Shown here: one piece after another, positions 1-6,031 of the stretch
Layout of the letters: each line of letters begins with the position of its first letter
Position numbering within the stretch: the stretch's first letter is position 1
From: Candidatus Omnitrophota bacterium
GTDB lineage: Bacteria > Omnitrophota > Gorgyraeia > Aquiviventales > Aquiviventaceae
Length of the DNA: 6,839 bases
Reading direction: 5' to 3'
Assembly: GCA_023247155.1 (NCBI GenBank)
Contig: JAHFGZ010000013.1
Location: forward strand, 12,373 to 19,211
Program-made: the position numbers and the translations under genes
Notes under the pieces: model-generated
Databases searched by the model: none
Told to the model about the DNA's origin: nothing
What the model saw: only the letters and a program-made list of their open reading frames with translations

Positions 1-2
1 CC

Positions 3-1022
3 ATGACGGTTCGCATCGGCATCAACGGGTTCGGGCGGATTGGACGGAACATCTTCCGCGCCGGGTTCAACCGGCCGGGCCTGGAATTCGTCGCGACGAA
101 CGACCTGCCGACGCCGCCGGAAACGCTGGCCCATCTGCTCAAGCACGATTCCATCCTGGGGACGTTCAGCGCGTCCGTCTCCGCCACCAAGGACGCGGTG
201 GTCGTGAACGGCAAGCCGCTCCGGCTGTTCACGAGCAAAGCCCCCGCCGAGATCCCCTGGAACGAGCTGGGCGTCGAGCTCGTCGTGGAGTCCACCGGTG
301 CCTTCACCGACAAGGAGCAGGCCGCGGGCCACCTGGCCCATGGGGTCAAGAAGGTCATCATCACCGCGCCTGCCAGAAATGAGGACCTCACGATCGTGCT
401 CGGCGTCAACGAGCGCTCGTACGACCCGGCCACGCACCACGTCGTCTCCAACGCCTCCTGCACGACGAACTGCGTGGTGCCCATGGCCAAGCTCATCCAC
501 GAGCGCTTCACGATCGTGCGCGGGTTCATGACGACGATCCACTCCTACACCAACGACCAGCGGCTGCTCGACCTCACGCACAAGGACCTGCGGCGCGCGC
601 GGGCGGCCGCGCTCTCCCTGATCCCCAGCACGACGGGGGCGGCCCGCACGGTGGGGGTGGTGTTCCCGGAGCTGAAGGGGCGCATCGACGGCCTCTCGAT
701 CCGCGTGCCCACGCCGAACGTCTCCCTCGTCGACCTCTCCTGCCAGGTGGAGCAGGCGGCGACGGTGGAGGAGGTCAACCAGGCGTTCCAGGCGGCCGCG
801 GAGGGCCCGATGAAGGGGATCCTGCAGCACTGCACCGACCCGCTCGTCTCGCGGGACTTCAACGGCAACCCGCACTCGTGCATCTTCGATGCGACGTTGA
901 CCTGCGTGATCGACCAGCACCTCGTCAAGGCGTTCGGGTGGTACGACAACGAGTGGGGCTACTCGAACCGGGTGGTGGACCTCATCGAGTACATGGCGGA
1001 GCGCCGGTTGGGTGCCTCGTGA
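3..1022 (+). CDS. gap: Type I glyceraldehyde-3-phosphate dehydrogenase
   Basis: This cytoplasmic enzyme oxidatively phosphorylates glyceraldehyde-3-phosphate to 1,3-bisphosphoglycerate with NAD(P)+, or runs in reverse in gluconeogenesis or carbon fixation. The 339-residue product has the usual family length (about 330-340). Visible landmarks are the Rossmann motif GFGRIGR (9-15), the acidic residue after the second strand (D34 in ATNDL), the active-site motif SNASCTTNC with catalytic C153, the partner H180 in TTIHSYTND, RVPTPNVSLVDL in the catalytic domain, and WYDNEWGYSNR near the C-terminus. C153 and H180 match C149 and H176 of the Bacillus stearothermophilus enzyme with an offset of four. 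At the position equivalent to Pro188 this protein has Thr192, while Leu191 is kept; this site influences NAD versus NADP choice. The ATG at 3 fits the family N-terminus exactly, but only two bases precede it, so its ribosome-binding site is not visible. Its stop overlaps the pgk start. The identification is secure; cofactor preference is open. Confidence 0.97.
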   Translation: MTVRIGINGFGRIGRNIFRAGFNRPGLEFVATNDLPTPPETLAHLLKHDSILGTFSASVSATKDAVVVNGKPLRLFTSKAPAEIPWNELGVELVVESTGAFTDKEQAAGHLAHGVKKVIITAPARNEDLTIVLGVNERSYDPATHHVVSNASCTTNCVVPMAKLIHERFTIVRGFMTTIHSYTNDQRLLDLTHKDLRRARAAALSLIPSTTGAARTVGVVFPELKGRIDGLSIRVPTPNVSLVDLSCQVEQAATVEEVNQAFQAAAEGPMKGILQHCTDPLVSRDFNGNPHSCIFDATLTCVIDQHLVKAFGWYDNEWGYSNRVVDLIEYMAERRLGAS

Positions 1023-2209
1023 AACAAACTGTCAGGGACATTGACGTCAGGGGCAAGCGGGTCCTGATCCGCGTGGACTTCAACGTCCCGCTCGACACGG
1101 CGAGCGGCCGGGTGACCGATGACACCCGCATCCGGGAGAGCCTCCCCACCATCCGCTACGTCCTGGAGCGGGGGGGCGCGGCGGTGCTGATGAGCCATCT
1201 TGGGCGGCCCGACGGGACGCGCGTCCCGTCGCTGTCGCTCCAGCCGGTGGCCGGGCGGCTCGGCGAGCTGCTGGGGCGGCCGGTGAGCTTTCTCCCGGAC
1301 TGCGTCGGCCCCGAGGTGGAAGCGCGCGTGCAGCGGCTTGGGCCCGGCGAGGCGGCGCTCCTCGAAAACCTCCGCTTCCATGCGGAGGAGGAGCGCAACG
1401 AGCCGGCGTTCGCGGCGGGCCTCGCGCGCCTGGGCGATGTCTACGTCAACGACGCGTTCGGCACCGCCCATCGGGCCCACGCCTCGACCGAGGGGATCGC
1501 GCGGCGTCTGCCCGCCGTGGCCGGCTTCCTGATGGAGAAGGAGATCCGCTACCTGGATGGGGCGCTGGCGAACCCGGCGCGGCCGTATGTCGCGATCCTC
1601 GGCGGGGCCAAGGTGTCGGACAAGATCGGGGTGCTGACGAGGCTCCTCGCGCGCGTCGACCGGGTGCTGATCGGGGGCGGGATGGCCTACACCTTCTTGA
1701 AGGCGCAGGGCCACGCGATCGGCGGCTCGAAGCTGGAGGCGGACAAGCTGGGGCTGGCGACACAGCTCCTGGCTCAAGCGGCCCAACGCAAGGTCCCCGT
1801 GCTCCTGCCGTTTGACCACGTCATCACCACGTCGCTCGACCCCGGCAGCCAGCACCGCACGATCACCACCGTGAACATCCCGGAGGGCTGGCTCGGCGCC
1901 GACATCGGTCCCTCCACGGTTGACGCGTTCGAGAAGGCGCTGGCCAACGCCAAGACCGTTGTCTGGAACGGGCCGCTCGGGGTGTTTGAGCAGGCGCGCT
2001 TCGCCGAGGGCAGCCGCCGCATCGCCGAGGCGCTGGCGGACCTCAAGGGCGCGACGACGGTGATCGGCGGCGGCGACACCGCCGCGTGCGTCCACCGGTT
2101 CAAGCTGGGCGATCGCATGAGCCACCTCTCCACCGGCGGGGGGGCGTCGCTTGAGTTCCTCGAGGGCAAGACGCTGCCCGGCATCGCGGCGCTCCGCGAG
2201 GCGGCGTGA
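1019..2209 (+). CDS. pgk: Phosphoglycerate kinase
   Basis: This cytoplasmic enzyme transfers phosphate from 1,3-bisphosphoglycerate to ADP, giving 3-phosphoglycerate and ATP; it acts directly after the upstream gap product. The frame stays open upstream, but I chose the GTG at 1019. It gives 396 residues, the normal bacterial length, and begins just before the conserved RVDFNVP (18-24), whereas the upstream extension is only gap read out of frame. The GTG overlaps the gap stop as GTGA, which suggests translational coupling; no strong Shine-Dalgarno is seen in front. N-terminal domain: RVDFNVP and SHLGRP (59-64) bind the phosphoglycerate. C-terminal domain: GGAKVSDK (195-202), NGPLGVFE (317-324), the nucleotide-phosphate loop GGGDT (350-354) and STGGGASLEFLEG (371-383). 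All key motifs are intact, so the enzyme should be active. Confidence 0.97.
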   Translation: MKQTVRDIDVRGKRVLIRVDFNVPLDTASGRVTDDTRIRESLPTIRYVLERGGAAVLMSHLGRPDGTRVPSLSLQPVAGRLGELLGRPVSFLPDCVGPEVEARVQRLGPGEAALLENLRFHAEEERNEPAFAAGLARLGDVYVNDAFGTAHRAHASTEGIARRLPAVAGFLMEKEIRYLDGALANPARPYVAILGGAKVSDKIGVLTRLLARVDRVLIGGGMAYTFLKAQGHAIGGSKLEADKLGLATQLLAQAAQRKVPVLLPFDHVITTSLDPGSQHRTITTVNIPEGWLGADIGPSTVDAFEKALANAKTVVWNGPLGVFEQARFAEGSRRIAEALADLKGATTVIGGGDTAACVHRFKLGDRMSHLSTGGGASLEFLEGKTLPGIAALREAA

Positions 2210-2223
2210 GCGCGCCCGCTTGC

Positions 2224-3000
2224 ATGCGCAAGCCCATCATCGCGGGGAACTGGAAGGCGAACCTGACGCTGCGGGAGGCCGCCACCCTCATCCACCAGTT
2301 GAAAGGATCGTGTGACACGGACGCCGCGGACGTCGTCGTCTGCCCCCCGTTCACGGCGCTGGCGGCGGTCGCGCCGCTCCTGAAGGGCTCGCGGATCGCC
2401 CTCGGCGCCCAGGACGTCTTCTGGGAAGCCGCCGGCGCGTTCACCGGCGAGGTGACCCCGCCGATGCTGGTCGATGTCGGGTGCCGGTATGCGATCGTCG
2501 GCCACTCGGAGCGCCGGACGCAGTTCGGCGAGTCGGACGAGGTCGTCAGGCGCAAGCTGCAGGCGGCACTGGCCCACGGCCTGACGCCGATCGTGTGCAT
2601 CGGCGAGACGCTGGCCCAGCGGGAGGCAGCGCAGACCCTCGACGTCCTGACCCGACAGCTGGACGGGGCGCTGGGCGGCAGCCCGCCGGACATCTGCCGC
2701 CGCCTCATCCTGGCCTACGAACCGGTCTGGGCGATCGGCACCGGCAAGCACGCGACGCCAGAGCAGGCGCAGGAGGCCCATCGCGCCATCCGCCAATGGG
2801 TGGCGGACCGTTGCGGACCGGAAGCGGGAGCGGCGATCCGGATTCAGTACGGGGGCAGCGTGACGGCCGCCAACGCCGCCGGGTTGCTCCAGCAGCCGGA
2901 CGTGGACGGCGCGCTCGTGGGCGGGGCGAGCCTGAAGGCGGAGGCGTTTGGCGCGATCATCAAGGCGGCAGCGGGGACAGGGGCGGCGTCCCCGCCATGA
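2224..3000 (+). CDS. tpiA: Triosephosphate isomerase
   Basis: This cytoplasmic TIM-barrel enzyme interconverts dihydroxyacetone phosphate and glyceraldehyde-3-phosphate, feeding the gap and pgk products. From the ATG at 2224 the protein has 258 residues, close to the usual 250. Motifs: N-terminal AGNWKAN with substrate-binding N9 and K11; IVGHSERR with catalytic H94; AYEPVWAIGTGK with catalytic base E166 and the mobile loop-6 lid (167-175); phosphate-binding YGGSV (209-213) and ALVGGASL (230-237). The start is ambiguous. A GTG at 2206 is in frame, overlaps the pgk stop as GTGA like the gap/pgk junction, and would add six residues. I prefer 2224 because MRKPIIAGNWK is where family members normally begin. 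Neither start has a strong Shine-Dalgarno at ideal distance, so coupling to pgk translation is likely. The last ten or so residues are Ala/Gly/Pro-rich and probably disordered. Confidence 0.95.
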   Translation: MRKPIIAGNWKANLTLREAATLIHQLKGSCDTDAADVVVCPPFTALAAVAPLLKGSRIALGAQDVFWEAAGAFTGEVTPPMLVDVGCRYAIVGHSERRTQFGESDEVVRRKLQAALAHGLTPIVCIGETLAQREAAQTLDVLTRQLDGALGGSPPDICRRLILAYEPVWAIGTGKHATPEQAQEAHRAIRQWVADRCGPEAGAAIRIQYGGSVTAANAAGLLQQPDVDGALVGGASLKAEAFGAIIKAAAGTGAASPP

Positions 3001-3001
3001 C

Positions 3002-3005
3002 AGGG
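3002..3005 (+). promoter_or_regulatory. Ribosome-binding site of secG
   Basis: AGGG lies seven bases before the secG ATG at 3013, in the 12-base gap after tpiA. The whole gap is purine-rich, and a GGTGAG also directly abuts the start codon. The match is modest, but the spacing is good and supports the ATG at 3013. Confidence 0.5.
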
Positions 3006-3012
3006 TGGTGAG

Positions 3013-3423
3013 ATGCTCTACGCGCTCGTGCTGGTGATCCACGTCGTGGTGTCGTGCTTCCTCGTCATCGTCATCCTGCTGCAGGGCGGGCGCGGAGGCC
3101 TCGGCGAAGCGCTGGGCGGGTCCGGGACGCAATCGCTCTTCGGCGGCGGGGCGAATCTCGTCATGACGAAAATCACCGCGGTGGTCGGGACGCTGTTCAT
3201 GGTGACGTGCCTCTCCCTGGCGGCGCTCTCCACCGCTCAAGGGCGGTCGGTGATCGACCGCCTGCCGGCCTCAATCGACCAGCTCCCGTTCTCACTGCCG
3301 CAGACAGGCGGCCTCCCGCCGGTTGAACCACAGCCCGGCCCGGAGGAGGCCGCCCCGTCGCAGCCGAGCCAACCGAGTCCCGCAGCACCGCTCTCCCCCG
3401 ACACCTCGCAGACGACTCCATAA
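3013..3423 (+). CDS. secG: Preprotein translocase subunit SecG
   Basis: SecG is the small accessory subunit of the SecYEG channel in the inner membrane and stimulates SecA-driven export. The 136-residue product has the classic layout: a first transmembrane helix (about 3-23), the conserved cytoplasmic loop LLQGGRGGLG followed by a Gly/Ser-rich stretch and SLFGGG (22-46), and a second transmembrane helix (about 53-73). Beyond about residue 77 there is a hydrophilic tail rich in Pro, Gln, Ser, Thr and Glu, with 15 prolines between residues 85 and 136. Many bacterial SecG proteins are 70-110 residues, so this tail makes it long, though proline/serine-rich SecG tails are known. The position directly after tpiA is a frequent bacterial arrangement and supports the call. 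The gene ends 12 bases before the binding-protein gene, with no terminator visible between them. Confidence 0.93.
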   Translation: MLYALVLVIHVVVSCFLVIVILLQGGRGGLGEALGGSGTQSLFGGGANLVMTKITAVVGTLFMVTCLSLAALSTAQGRSVIDRLPASIDQLPFSLPQTGGLPPVEPQPGPEEAAPSQPSQPSPAAPLSPDTSQTTP

Positions 3424-3425
3424 CC

Positions 3426-3430
3426 GGAGG
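3426..3430 (+). promoter_or_regulatory. Ribosome-binding site of the solute-binding protein gene
   Basis: GGAGG, a full Shine-Dalgarno core, sits five bases before the GTG at 3436 in the short gap after secG. It is the clearest ribosome-binding site in the window and decides the non-ATG start of the binding protein. It also fits the high expression expected for a binding protein relative to its permeases. Confidence 0.8.
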
Positions 3431-3435
3431 CCCCT

Positions 3436-5046
3436 GTGCGCCGGCGCTTCGTGCGGTACGCGGCAGCGCTCGTGGCGGGGCTTGCGGCCCCCGCGCTCCT
3501 CGCCGCGCAATCTCAGCCGGTGTCGGGTGACGCCCTCGTCGTCAGCTCCATCGGGGACGCCAGCCGCCTCTTGCCCCTCCTCGCCACCGACAGCGCCTCG
3601 GGCGACATCGTCGGGCTGCTCTTCAACGGCCTCCTGAAGTACAACGAGCGGCTGGAGATCGTGGGCGATCTGGCCGAGTCATGGACCGTCAGCCCGGACG
3701 GCCTCACCATCACGTTCGTGCTGCGTCCTAACATCCGCTGGCACGACGGGGCCCCGGTTACAGCGGAGGACGTCCGGTTCACCTACGAGAAGCTCATCGA
3801 CCCCAGCGTCCTGACCCCCTACTCGAGCAGCTATCAGCTCGTCGAATCCGTGGAAGCGCTCGATCCGAGGACCGTCCGCGTGCGCTACCGCGAGCCGTTC
3901 GCGCCGGCGCTGGAGAGCTGGATGATGGGCATCATCCCCAAGCACCTGCTCGAGCGCGAGGACCTGAACACGACGCCGTTCCTGCGCCGGCCCGTGGGGA
4001 TGGGGCCCTACCGCTTCCGGCGGTGGAACACGGGCGAGCTGATCGAGCTCGCGGCCAACCCCGACTACTTCGAGCATCGGCCCTACATCGACCGCTACCT
4101 CTACCGCATCATCCCGGACCAGGCCACGTCGTTCCTGGAGCTGCTCACCGGCCAGGTGGACCTGGCCGGGTTGACGCCGCTGCAGTACCGACGGCAGACC
4201 GACACGCCCTACATCCGGCGGGCCTACCGGAAGTTCCGCTACCCCTCCTTCGGCTTCACGTACGTGGGCTACAACCTGCAGGATGCGCGGTTTGCGGACC
4301 GGCGGGTGCGGCAGGCGTTCAACCTGGCGATCGACAAGCCAGCACTCATCGACGGGGTGCTGTTCGGCCTCGGGACAGCCGCCAGCGGGCCGTACCCGCA
4401 GGAGTCCTGGGCCTCTGACCCGTCGATCCGGCCCTCGGCCCCGGACCGGGAGGCGGCCCGGGCGCTGCTGGCGGAGGCGGGGTGGACGGACCATGACGGC
4501 GACGGCGTGCTCGATCGGGACGGGCGGCCGTTCCAGTTCACCCTCATCACCAACCAGGGCAACGAGGTGCGCCGGCAGGTGGCCGAGCTCGTCCAGCAGC
4601 AGCTCCGGGCGCTCGGGGTGGACGTGAAGATCCGGATCATCGAATGGAGCTCGTTCGTCCATGAGTTCATCGACAAGCGCCGCTTCGAGGCGGTCCTGCT
4701 CGGCTGGAGCCTCTCGCGCGACCCGGACCTCTACGACCTCTTCCACTCCTCGAAGACCCGGGAGGGCGAGTACAACTTCGTGGGCTACGCCAACCCGGAG
4801 GTGGACCGGCTCCTCGAGCGGGGCCGCCGGGTGTTCGAACAGGAGGAGCGGCAGCGCATCTACCGCGAGGTCCACCGCCACCTGGCGGAGGACCAGCCCT
4901 ACACGTTCCTGTTCGTCCCGGATGCGCTGCCCATCCTCCACGCGCGGTTCCGCAACGTCGCCGCCACCCCCATCGGCATCGCCTACAACCTCATCGACTG
5001 GCACGTGCCTCCGGAGGAGCAGCGCTACCGCCGGATGAGCCCCTGA
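3436..5046 (+). CDS. Family-5 ABC transporter substrate-binding protein (peptide/nickel type)
   Basis: This is the extracytoplasmic receptor of a dipeptide/oligopeptide/nickel-type ABC importer; it binds the ligand and hands it to the two permeases encoded next. The product has 536 residues, matching DppA/OppA-sized proteins. The N-terminus is a Sec signal peptide: basic MRRRFVR, hydrophobic 9-22, and probable cleavage near A23/A24 before QSQ. There is no lipobox cysteine, and I see no cysteine anywhere, so a soluble periplasmic protein is expected. SBP_bac_5 landmarks: AESWTVSPDG (80-89), IRWHDGAPVTAEDV (100-113), GMGPYRF (188-194, usually GTGPY) and RVRQAFNLAID (290-300). Residues 352-363 form DHDGDGVLDRDG, resembling a calcium-binding loop but also common in this family. 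The GTG start is fixed by the GGAGG before it and the immediate signal peptide. Peptide is the likeliest ligand; nickel, glutathione, sugars or opines cannot be excluded. Confidence 0.92.
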   Translation: MRRRFVRYAAALVAGLAAPALLAAQSQPVSGDALVVSSIGDASRLLPLLATDSASGDIVGLLFNGLLKYNERLEIVGDLAESWTVSPDGLTITFVLRPNIRWHDGAPVTAEDVRFTYEKLIDPSVLTPYSSSYQLVESVEALDPRTVRVRYREPFAPALESWMMGIIPKHLLEREDLNTTPFLRRPVGMGPYRFRRWNTGELIELAANPDYFEHRPYIDRYLYRIIPDQATSFLELLTGQVDLAGLTPLQYRRQTDTPYIRRAYRKFRYPSFGFTYVGYNLQDARFADRRVRQAFNLAIDKPALIDGVLFGLGTAASGPYPQESWASDPSIRPSAPDREAARALLAEAGWTDHDGDGVLDRDGRPFQFTLITNQGNEVRRQVAELVQQQLRALGVDVKIRIIEWSSFVHEFIDKRRFEAVLLGWSLSRDPDLYDLFHSSKTREGEYNFVGYANPEVDRLLERGRRVFEQEERQRIYREVHRHLAEDQPYTFLFVPDALPILHARFRNVAATPIGIAYNLIDWHVPPEEQRYRRMSP

Positions 5047-5050
5047 CGCC

Positions 5051-6028
5051 ATGACCGCCTACCTGCTCCGGCGGCTGCTCGGCCTCATCCCGGTCCTCCT
5101 CGGTATCACCCTGATCTCGTTCGGCGTCATGAAGCTCGCCCCCGGTGAGCCGACCGATGCGAGCTTGCAGTTCAATCCGAAGGCCTCGCTCGAGGCGCGC
5201 GAGCGGATGGAGCGGCTCCTGGGCCTCGACCAGCCGCTCCACCGCCAGTACCTCCGGTGGCTGGGCCGCGTGGCCCGGCTGGACTTCGACCGCTCCTTCC
5301 GCGACGGCCGGCTCGTCACGGACCAGGTCCTCGAGCGGCTGCCGGTCACCGTGACGATCAACCTCGCGGCGCTCCTCCTCGTCTTCGGCATCGCGGTGCC
5401 GCTCGGGGTGTTCGCCGCGGTGCGGCCCGGAGGCGTCTTCGACCGGCTGACCACCGTGCTCGTCTTCATCGGCTACTCCGCGCCGGGCTTCTGGCTCGCG
5501 CTCCTGGCGATCGCCTCTTTCGGGGTGACGCTGCGCTGGTTTCCGGTCTCCGGGCTCCACGCGATCGACCACGAGGCGCTGGGGCTCCTCCGGCGCGGGC
5601 TGGATACCGCGTGGCACCTCGTCCTGCCGGTGGGGGTCATGACGTTCGTGGGGCTGGCCGGGCTCTCGCGGTACGCCCGCTCCGGGATGATCGAGGTGCT
5701 GCGGCAGGACTACATCCGGACGGCGCGCGCCAAGGGGCTGTCGGAGCGCCGGATCCTGTTCCACCATGGGTTGCGCAACGCGCTGCTGCCGATCATCACG
5801 ATCCTGGGCCTCGCGCTCCCCGACCTCATCGCGGGCAGCGTGGTCATGGAGACGATCTTCTCCATCCCGGGGATGGGGCGGCTGTTCTACGACGCGGTGA
5901 TGGCGCGCGACCAGAACGTGGTCATGGCGCTGGTGACCGTCGGGGCGCTGCTGACGCTGCTCGGCAACCTGCTCGCCGACCTCGCGTACGCCTACGCCGA
6001 CCCGCGCATCCGCGTCGGAAGGCGCTGA
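5051..6028 (+). CDS. DppB/OppB-type ABC transporter permease
   Basis: This is an inner-membrane subunit of the importer, pairing with the next gene product to form the channel. The 325-residue protein has the family layout: a first transmembrane helix (about 9-29), a long periplasmic segment containing QPLHRQYLRWLGRV, then five more helices at about 99-124, 133-161, 188-206, 245-270 and 290-316. The cytoplasmic EAA-type loop that docks on the ATPase is visible as ARAKGL followed by LRNALLP (225-247). The C-terminus carries AYADPRIR, typical of this subunit. The ATG at 5051 is four bases after the binding-protein stop, with only a weak GGATGAG 11 bases upstream, so translation is probably coupled. 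The family assignment is firm; substrate specificity cannot be read from the sequence. Confidence 0.95.
   Translation: MTAYLLRRLLGLIPVLLGITLISFGVMKLAPGEPTDASLQFNPKASLEARERMERLLGLDQPLHRQYLRWLGRVARLDFDRSFRDGRLVTDQVLERLPVTVTINLAALLLVFGIAVPLGVFAAVRPGGVFDRLTTVLVFIGYSAPGFWLALLAIASFGVTLRWFPVSGLHAIDHEALGLLRRGLDTAWHLVLPVGVMTFVGLAGLSRYARSGMIEVLRQDYIRTARAKGLSERRILFHHGLRNALLPIITILGLALPDLIAGSVVMETIFSIPGMGRLFYDAVMARDQNVVMALVTVGALLTLLGNLLADLAYAYADPRIRVGRR
6017..6022 (+). promoter_or_regulatory. Ribosome-binding site of the second permease gene
   Basis: GGAAGG lies inside the last codons of the upstream permease gene, nine bases before the ATG at 6032. The position and spacing are good for a Shine-Dalgarno and support that start. 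Confidence 0.6.
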
Positions 6029-6031
6029 CCG

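Noticed and set aside
878..1018. An N-terminal extension of pgk from an in-frame ATG at 878
   Set aside because: It would read 47 codons through gap in another frame, and the added residues resemble nothing in the PGK family. The GTG at 1019 gives the standard length.
959..2125. A 388-codon minus-strand open frame opposite pgk
   Set aside because: It is antisense to a complete pgk with every catalytic motif and has a high-GC shadow composition.
2803..2820. A short direct repeat, GCGGACCG twice, two bases apart
   Set aside because: It lies in tpiA coding sequence (VADRCGPE). An eight-base repeat in GC-rich coding DNA is expected by chance, and no mobile-element or array context is present.
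2481..3011. A 176-codon + strand open frame inside tpiA
   Set aside because: It is tpiA shifted by one frame, Gly/Arg/Pro-rich with no motif, while the tpiA frame has all catalytic residues.
1774..3240. A 488-codon minus-strand open frame spanning tpiA and parts of pgk and secG
   Set aside because: It crosses several genuine genes and their junctions, is low-complexity Arg/Ala/Asp-rich, and has no visible motif or ribosome-binding site.
3001..3435. A possible terminator or promoter around secG, separating the glycolytic block from the transporter block
   Set aside because: The gaps before and after secG are 12 bases each, with no hairpin-plus-T-run and no recognisable -35/-10 pair. A promoter inside secG cannot be excluded, but nothing visible supports one.
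3679..5052. A 457-codon minus-strand open frame opposite the binding-protein gene
   Set aside because: It is compositionally biased (Val, Glu, Arg, His, Pro) with no domain, and lies antisense to an intact family-5 binding protein.
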